Positions 59,751-64,000 of a stretch of DNA of 64,000 nt are shown here, in pieces. The stretch's first letter is position 1; every line of letters begins with the position of its first letter. The stretch spans positions 1 through 64,000 of the forward strand of contig JAEXOU010000011.1 of assembly GCA_023439125.1 (NCBI GenBank). The letters run 5' to 3'. The notes below the pieces were generated by a model that saw only the letters and a program-made list of their open reading frames with translations, had not been told where the DNA came from and did not search any database. Origin of the DNA: Bacillota bacterium (GTDB taxonomy: Bacteria; Bacillota; Clostridia; Lachnospirales; Lachnospiraceae). The position numbers and the translations under genes were made by a program.

Positions 59751-60107
59751 TTAAGCTAATTTAGCCTTTGCTACTTCAACTAAAGCTTTGAAGCCTTCTG
59801 CATCATTTACTGCTAATTCAGCTAACATTTTTCTATTTACAGTTACGTCAGCTAATTTTAAGCCGTACATAAATTTACTATAGGAAAGACCGTTTAATCT
59901 TGCTGCTGCATTGATACGAGCGATCCATAATGTTCTGAATTGTCTCTTCTTTTCTTTACGTCCTGCGAAAGCGGATGTTAAAGCTCTCATAACTGATTGC
60001 TTTGCTACTCTATATTGCTTACTTCTGGCTCCTCTGTAACCTTTTGCCAGCTTTAATACTCTTTTATGCTTCTTTTTAGCGTTTAAGCCGCCTTTAATTC
60101 TTGCCAT
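59751..60107 (-). CDS. rplT: 50S ribosomal protein L20
   Basis: A 118-residue basic protein of the large subunit that binds 23S rRNA early in assembly. Typical segments: ARIKGGLNAKKKHKRVLKLA, KGYRGARSKQYRVAKQ and RQFRTLWIARINAAAR. L20 also represses its own operon in Firmicutes by binding the infC leader. AAGGAGGG precedes the ATG. Last gene of the operon. Confidence 0.98.
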   Translation of the reverse strand: MARIKGGLNAKKKHKRVLKLAKGYRGARSKQYRVAKQSVMRALTSAFAGRKEKKRQFRTLWIARINAAARLNGLSYSKFMYGLKLADVTVNRKMLAELAVNDAEGFKALVEVAKAKLA

Positions 60108-60134
60108 CGTCTATTCCCTCCTTATTACCCAATC

Positions 60135-60332
60135 TTAGAGATATGGTAAAATCTTCTTCATGTTCTTTTCATTGCTTGGATCCATCATTGTTGCTTTTCT
60201 AAGATTTCTCTTTGTCTTGTGGGACTTCTTAGTTAAGATATGCTGTTTTCCGGCCTTCATTCTCTTTAATTTACCTGTACCAGTTACCTTAAAACGCTTA
60301 GCAGCAGCTCTGCTTGTCTTCAATTTCGGCAT
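60135..60332 (-). CDS. rpmI: 50S ribosomal protein L35
   Basis: A 65-residue highly basic protein: MPKLKTSRAAAKRFKVTGTG, KHILTKKSHKTKRNLRK and the end KKILPYL match L35 throughout. TAAGGAGGAA precedes the ATG. It lies between infC and rplT, the universal order. Confidence 0.98.
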   Translation of the reverse strand: MPKLKTSRAAAKRFKVTGTGKLKRMKAGKQHILTKKSHKTKRNLRKATMMDPSNEKNMKKILPYL

Positions 60333-60436
60333 GATATTTCCTCCTTAAATTTCGGCTTGCGTATGTTGCACTCACCTTTAATTTTTTATAATGACAATAG
60401 CAAGTACACTTAGTACATCTATTGTTCTATCGTTTG

Positions 60437-60943
60437 TTATTTCTTTTCAGTCAGAAACATAATCATGCTTCTTCCTTCCATCTTAGCTGGCTTCTCTACA
60501 ACTGCAACATCTTCTACAATTTTAAAGAAATCTTCAAGGATCTGTTTGCTTGTTTGCATATGAGCCATTTCTCTACCTCTAAAACGTAGAGTTACTTTTA
60601 CCTTATCTCCCTTGGTGATGAACTTTCTTGCTTGATTTGCCTTTGTTGTCAAATCATTCGCATCGATGTTCGGTGATAAACGGATTTCTTTTACGTCAGT
60701 TACCTTCTGCTTTTTCTTCGCTTCTTTTTCTTTTCTAGCGAGTTCATATCTGTATTTGCCATAATCGACAATCTTACATACAGGTGGTTTTGCAGTTGGA
60801 GCAATCTTTACTAAATCTAAATTTGCTTCCTGCGCTAACTTCATCGCATCTTTTGCTGGCATTATACCAAGCTGTTCCCCGTCTTCTCCAATCAGACGAA
60901 CTTCTCTGTCTCTGATTTGCTCGTTAATCATTAATTCGCTAAT
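60437..60943 (-). CDS. infC: translation initiation factor IF-3
   Basis: A 168-residue initiation factor that keeps subunits apart and checks the start codon. N domain INEQIRDREVRLIGEDGEQL, linker rich in Lys/Glu, C domain KEIRLSPNIDANDL and KVKVTLRFRGREMAHM. GGAGGT lies 8 bases before an ATT codon, giving a reading ISELMINEQ. AUU starts are typical of infC and allow autoregulation. The ATG at 60931 is the alternative. The open frame running back to 61195 crosses a terminator hairpin and is only leader. Confidence 0.96.
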   Translation of the reverse strand: MSELMINEQIRDREVRLIGEDGEQLGIMPAKDAMKLAQEANLDLVKIAPTAKPPVCKIVDYGKYRYELARKEKEAKKKQKVTDVKEIRLSPNIDANDLTTKANQARKFITKGDKVKVTLRFRGREMAHMQTSKQILEDFFKIVEDVAVVEKPAKMEGRSMIMFLTEKK

Positions 60944-60960
60944 AGTTCTGCACCTCCATA

Positions 60961-61005
60961 GGATAAAATAAAACAAAAAGGTGAATAGCAAGCTATCCAC
61001 CTTTA
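60961..61005 (-). promoter_or_regulatory. attenuator hairpin in the infC leader
   Basis: AAAGGTGGATAGC and GCTATTCACCTTT form a 13-bp stem (one G-U pair), followed on the minus strand by TTTTTGTTTTATTTT. It lies inside the transcribed leader, 18 bases before infC's ribosome-binding site. Leader-bound L20 probably decides between termination and read-through, as in the known rpl20 leader of Bacillus; the L20 site itself was not resolved here. Confidence 0.8.
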
Positions 61006-61144
61006 TATACACGTTAACAATACATAGTTTAAAACTAGATTGAATTAGTTGAATATAAGTACCTGTTTGCGTAATCGCTGCAGGTGAGAGTGGATACTCT
61101 GCTTCCTTCATGCTTATGTTTGTTTTCACATTCACAGCTTTTTT

Positions 61145-61173
61145 ATTATACATCAATTTATTTGGAATGTCAA
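61145..61173 (-). promoter_or_regulatory. consensus sigma-A promoter of the infC operon
   Basis: TTGACA (61168-61173), 17 bases, TATAAT (61145-61150) on the minus strand. It lies about 25 bases after the GNAT stop and gives a leader of about 195 bases before infC. Confidence 0.85.
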
Positions 61174-61198
61174 CCGTAATTTTAGCCTTTTTCAATTA

Positions 61199-61774
61199 TC
61201 ACTCTCTACTTACAATAACATGCTTTCTATGAATCTCTTCCCCAAATAGCGTATCATAAATAACATCTAATGCAATTTCTAAAGTATCATCCGTTGGAGC
61301 CTGCTGTAATGAAAGATACATTATGATTAAATCTACTCCGTATAAGGAAACATGAAGGTTGGATTCTTTCAGTCCATTTCGATGATAGAATGCCAAACGT
61401 CTTTGACAGGTGATTCGTTCCTGTTCGTTAATTGCATCTCTTCCACTTTCCACTTCAAATATAATACTATCAAATTCAATCAACTCATTTTTTAGCAATT
61501 CAAGAAATTTACTTCCATATCCGCGACTACGATATTCTTTGCATACGCAGAAGTAATCAATCAATATATTCTTTTCCCCAACTGCTTTTGAAAAAAAAGC
61601 ATATGCGACAAATCTCTCCTCATCAAATAAACCATAACATAAATAAAGCTCTTTCTCCATTAAGTTTGTTATCCAATCAAGTGGTTTTTGCTCCTCAGGT
61701 ATAAAATCTTTAATCAGATGTTCATTATAAATTATTGTAACAAATTCTTTATCTAAACGCTTTATATACAGCAT
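61199..61774 (-). CDS. GNAT-family N-acetyltransferase
   Basis: A 191-residue protein with the acetyl-CoA binding motif CKEYRSRGYGSKFLELL (R-x-x-G-x-G/A) at about 87-103. It also has the GNAT beta-bulge segment ILIDYFCVCKEYRSRG and the later FEVES strand. The C-terminal about 30 residues are extra. The start MLYIKRLD was preferred (AAAGGAG 10 bases before), not the ATG two bases after that site. The substrate is unknown. It lies upstream of the infC operon, with its own direction and gap. Confidence 0.87.
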   Translation of the reverse strand: MLYIKRLDKEFVTIIYNEHLIKDFIPEEQKPLDWITNLMEKELYLCYGLFDEERFVAYAFFSKAVGEKNILIDYFCVCKEYRSRGYGSKFLELLKNELIEFDSIIFEVESGRDAINEQERITCQRRLAFYHRNGLKESNLHVSLYGVDLIIMYLSLQQAPTDDTLEIALDVIYDTLFGEEIHRKHVIVSRE

Positions 61775-61913
61775 ATTGCCATTCTCCTTTAATTGCAATT
61801 CCTATAGTTTTTTTGTTATACCTATAGTTTTTTGCTATTCCCCTTGTAAATTTCCCCGATCCTATGCTACACTAAAAAACAATTTATATACTTAGGTTGA
61901 AAGGAAGAATATC

Positions 61914-62480
61914 ATGTCAGAAATTCATATTGATCCAACTTTTTATACAAACGCTCCAGATGGTACCAATCGCCTTGAAAAAGAAATGCGTACGTACCAA
62001 CTTCTTGATTCGCTATCAATTCCTTATATTCGCTTAGATCATGATATAACTGCAACGATTGAATCCTGTCATAAAGTTGAAGAAATGTTTCAAATCCCAA
62101 TATGCAAAAACTTATTTTTATGTAATACACAGAAAACTAAGTTTTATTTACTTATGTTGGCTGGTAACAAAAAATTTAAAACTGCGGAAGTCTCTCGCCA
62201 AATCCATTCACCACGTCTCTCCTTCGCCAATGAAGACTACATGGAAAAGTTCTTAGATCTATCCCCTGGCTCTGTTACTGTACTAGGCCTCATGAATGAT
62301 AAAAACAATGATGTCCAATTACTAATTGATAAAGATATACTATCACAACAATACTTTGGATGTCACCCGTGTATCAATACTTCAAGCTTAAAACTAAAAG
62401 TGACTGATCTTATCGATAAAATCCTACCAGCCATCCATCATGAACCAATTATTGTTGAACTTTCCAGTGAAGAGATTTAA
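61914..62480 (+). CDS. prolyl-tRNA editing domain protein (PrdX/YbaK family)
   Basis: A 188-residue YbaK/aaRS-associated domain protein that hydrolyses mischarged Ala- or Cys-tRNA-Pro. The family core is IESCHKVEEMFQIPICKNLFLCN, then FYLLMLAGNKKFKTAEVSRQI, LSPGSVTVLGLMND and GCHPCINTSSLKL. It is closest to the PrdX/ProXp-ala layout. GAAAGGAAG precedes the ATG. A weak promoter (TTGTAA, 18 bases, TACACT) lies upstream. A tandem CCTATAGTTTTTT repeat is in the 115-base gap to the GNAT gene. Confidence 0.9.
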   Translation: MSEIHIDPTFYTNAPDGTNRLEKEMRTYQLLDSLSIPYIRLDHDITATIESCHKVEEMFQIPICKNLFLCNTQKTKFYLLMLAGNKKFKTAEVSRQIHSPRLSFANEDYMEKFLDLSPGSVTVLGLMNDKNNDVQLLIDKDILSQQYFGCHPCINTSSLKLKVTDLIDKILPAIHHEPIIVELSSEEI

Positions 62481-62485
62481 AAATC

Positions 62486-62594
62486 GAAAGGAATGAACTT
62501 GATGGAATATTTCCAAAGTGTCATACTAATCCACACTTGTGGGCTGTGAGTAAGCTACATCCAAAAAAGATTCGATCAAGTTCATTCCTTTTTA
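62486..62594 (+). terminator. long-loop hairpin terminator, possible small RNA
   Basis: AAAGGAATGAACTTGAT and ATCAAGTTCATTCCTTTTT form a 17-bp perfect stem around a loop of about 70 bases that holds an inner CCACACTTGTGGG mini-hairpin. A T run follows. It ends the editing-protein transcript; the large structured loop is unusual for a plain terminator. Confidence 0.7.
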
Positions 62595-62641
62595 ATTATC
62601 TAAACCAAAGTCACTTATTTTGACAGGCCATTATGTGCCTC

Positions 62642-64000
62642 TTAATCAAGAACTGCATTTAGTAATTTCTTCGTATATTCTTCTTGTGGTCTTTCAAATA
62701 AATCATCCGTATTACGTAATTCAATTAACTTTCCTTGATACATTACTCCCACACGGTCACATATCTTTCGAATCACTCCCATATCGTGAGAAATAAATAG
62801 ATAGGTTAGCTTGTACTCTTGCTGAAGATCAAGTAAAAGTTTTAAGATTTGTTCCTGAACTGTAACATCAAGTGCCGAAACTGGTTCATCTAAAATAATA
62901 AATTCTTGCTTTAGAATAATTGCCATAGCGATTGCAACACGCTGCCTTTGTCCACCACTAAGACTCGATGGATAACGGTCTGCATATTCCTTTGATAAAC
63001 CAACTCTTTCTAACATTTGATTAACGTTCGCTTTACGTTCCTCACTTGAGAATTTTCTTGAAAGTTTCAATGGTTCCTCTAACAACCAACCAATTCTTTT
63101 TGAAGGATTTAAGCTACTATAAGGATCTTGAAAAACCATCTGTGGGTGGTTACAGGTTAGTTTAACACTTCCTGTAATATTAGAGTTTAGTCCAGCGATT
63201 GCTTTTGCCATCGTTGACTTTCCGCAACCACTCTCACCAACAATCCCTAGAATTTCTCCCTTGCTCATCGAAAATGATACGCCATGCACGACTTCCTTTT
63301 TCTTTCTCTTACCAAAAAAATTCTCTCTTTTCTCCTCGTAACATACAAATAGGTCCTCAACTTTTAATAAAATAGAATCTTTTGGTTTACTTGTATTCTC
63401 TTTACTGTCCTTTAACTGTTGTTCTCGTAGAGTATGCACCAGTCGAGAAGCCTCTAGCAACCTCTTTGTATATTCCTCTTGCGGATTCGTAAAAATCTCT
63501 TGAATCGTTCCTCGCTCTACAATATTACCCTGATACATTACAAATACACGATTGCAAATACTCTTTACCACAGCTAAATCATGTGAAATTAGAATAATTG
63601 TTATATTGTGTTCCTGATTCAACTTCTTTAATAACCTTAGCACTTTTGCCTGTACTGTTACATCTAGAGCAGTTGTTGGTTCATCTGCTATTAAAAGTCG
63701 AGGTCTACATATCATAGCCATTGCAATCATAACACGCTGTCTCATCCCTCCGCTCAACTGATGAGGGTATTGTTCTAGTAAGCCTTCTCCATCTCGCAAG
63801 CCAACTTCTTCCAACATTGTTAGAATTCTCTTTTTTCTTTCTTCTTTCTCCAATTTTTCATGTAGAATTAGCATTTCCTCCAGCTGATAACCTATCGTTA
63901 ACACTGGATTTAAGGAAGTCATTGGTTCTTGAAATACATAAGAAATCTCATTTCCACGGATTTCTTTGAGTTCTTTCTCTGACATCTGGTTTAACATTCT
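62642..64000 (-). CDS. two-domain peptide/nickel ABC transporter ATPase (5' end outside window)
   Basis: At least 452 residues of a fused DppD-DppF type protein. The first ABC domain lacks its Walker A because it lies beyond the window edge. What remains shows VFQEPMTSLNPV, signature LSGGMRQRV and Walker B LLIADEPTTALD. The second domain has Walker A GESGCGKSTMAKAI, signature LSGGQRQRV and Walker B FIILDEPVSALD. Oligopeptide ATPase ends (the ...EYTKRLLEAS and EYTKKLLNAVLD repeats) support a peptide importer. The protein should energise permease genes upstream, not visible here. The ATG at 63997 is not a real start. Confidence 0.93.
   Translation of the reverse strand, partial: RMLNQMSEKELKEIRGNEISYVFQEPMTSLNPVLTIGYQLEEMLILHEKLEKEERKKRILTMLEEVGLRDGEGLLEQYPHQLSGGMRQRVMIAMAMICRPRLLIADEPTTALDVTVQAKVLRLLKKLNQEHNITIILISHDLAVVKSICNRVFVMYQGNIVERGTIQEIFTNPQEEYTKRLLEASRLVHTLREQQLKDSKENTSKPKDSILLKVEDLFVCYEEKRENFFGKRKKKEVVHGVSFSMSKGEILGIVGESGCGKSTMAKAIAGLNSNITGSVKLTCNHPQMVFQDPYSSLNPSKRIGWLLEEPLKLSRKFSSEERKANVNQMLERVGLSKEYADRYPSSLSGGQRQRVAIAMAIILKQEFIILDEPVSALDVTVQEQILKLLLDLQQEYKLTYLFISHDMGVIRKICDRVGVMYQGKLIELRNTDDLFERPQEEYTKKLLNAVLD

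Noticed and set aside
60944..61195. 84-residue N-terminal extension of IF-3
   Set aside because: It crosses the leader terminator hairpin and its T-rich tract and matches no IF-3 domain; the AUU start with a strong site fits better.
1..64000. CRISPR arrays, tRNA or rRNA genes, prophage and transposase genes
   Set aside because: None was recognised by eye; absence is not proven without dedicated searches.

Overview
The window is AT-rich, low-GC Firmicute DNA. It carries an endospore programme (spoIIAA-spoIIAB-sigF and spoVA), DUF4250/VanZ/SpoVA-type clostridial genes, a T-box in front of valS and beta-glucan hydrolases. This points to a spore-forming, polysaccharide-degrading member of the Lachnospiraceae (Clostridium/Lachnoclostridium type); that assignment is inference from gene content, not from a marker search. 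No rRNA, tRNA, CRISPR array, prophage or intact transposase was seen.

Layout. 1-8.3 kb: a minus-strand fatty-acid initiation/elongation operon (fabD-fabG-fabF-accB-fabZ-accC-accD-accA). An ECF-like sigma factor and a small membrane protein lie directly upstream, where acpP/fabH/fabK would often be. 8.3-12.4 kb: a histidine kinase, a receiver/HD-GYP protein with a broken HD motif, and a membrane-anchored DUF4015-type glycosidase-like protein. 12.6-16.5 kb: an XRE regulator and a beta-1,3-glucan-type locus (GH16 lipoprotein, cytosolic GH5, divergent AraC regulator). 16.6-24 kb: SEC-C protein, a probable structured RNA next to rarA, DUF4250, VanZ, YigZ and a class A PBP. 24.2-31 kb: the sporulation block spoVA(AA-AB-AC-AD-AE) and spoIIAA-AB-sigF, including a 39-codon gene overlapping spoVAA, then a zinc-ribbon TPR protein. 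31-38.4 kb: a DUF342/FapA protein, valS with a Val T-box, two metallo-hydrolase-fold proteins, a spore-photoproduct-lyase-like radical SAM enzyme and a DUF1540 protein. 39.7-43.3 kb: an Lpl/Ytc-type sugar ABC importer. 44-48 kb: a zinc-ribbon membrane protein, a TetR/acyltransferase operon under a palindromic promoter, and a peroxiredoxin. 48-55.4 kb: a five-gene minus-strand cluster with no well-described function. 55.6-64 kb: lipoprotein, PatB-type lyase, LiaF-like/DUF4097 pair, the infC-rpmI-rplT operon, GNAT, prolyl-tRNA editing protein and a truncated two-domain peptide ABC ATPase.

The strongest candidate for an undescribed system is the 48.0-55.4 kb cluster. It encodes a 1185-residue beta/helical-repeat protein (apparently DUF5717-type), a degenerate Hsp70/actin-like ATPase, a TPR-like protein, a coiled-coil protein with two membrane segments, and an orphan homologue of the lasso-peptide B2 leader peptidase. 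A good sigma-A promoter precedes the first gene and the spacing is tight throughout. No lasso precursor, B1 or C protein is visible.

Intergenic DNA is rich in short repeats. There is a MITE-like hairpin element (two copies), a composite GCGTCC/AGGAAATT hairpin family (at least five copies, some acting as terminators, one between the valS T-box and its gene), and an 85-bp repeat in two opposite copies, one of them half of a large palindrome.
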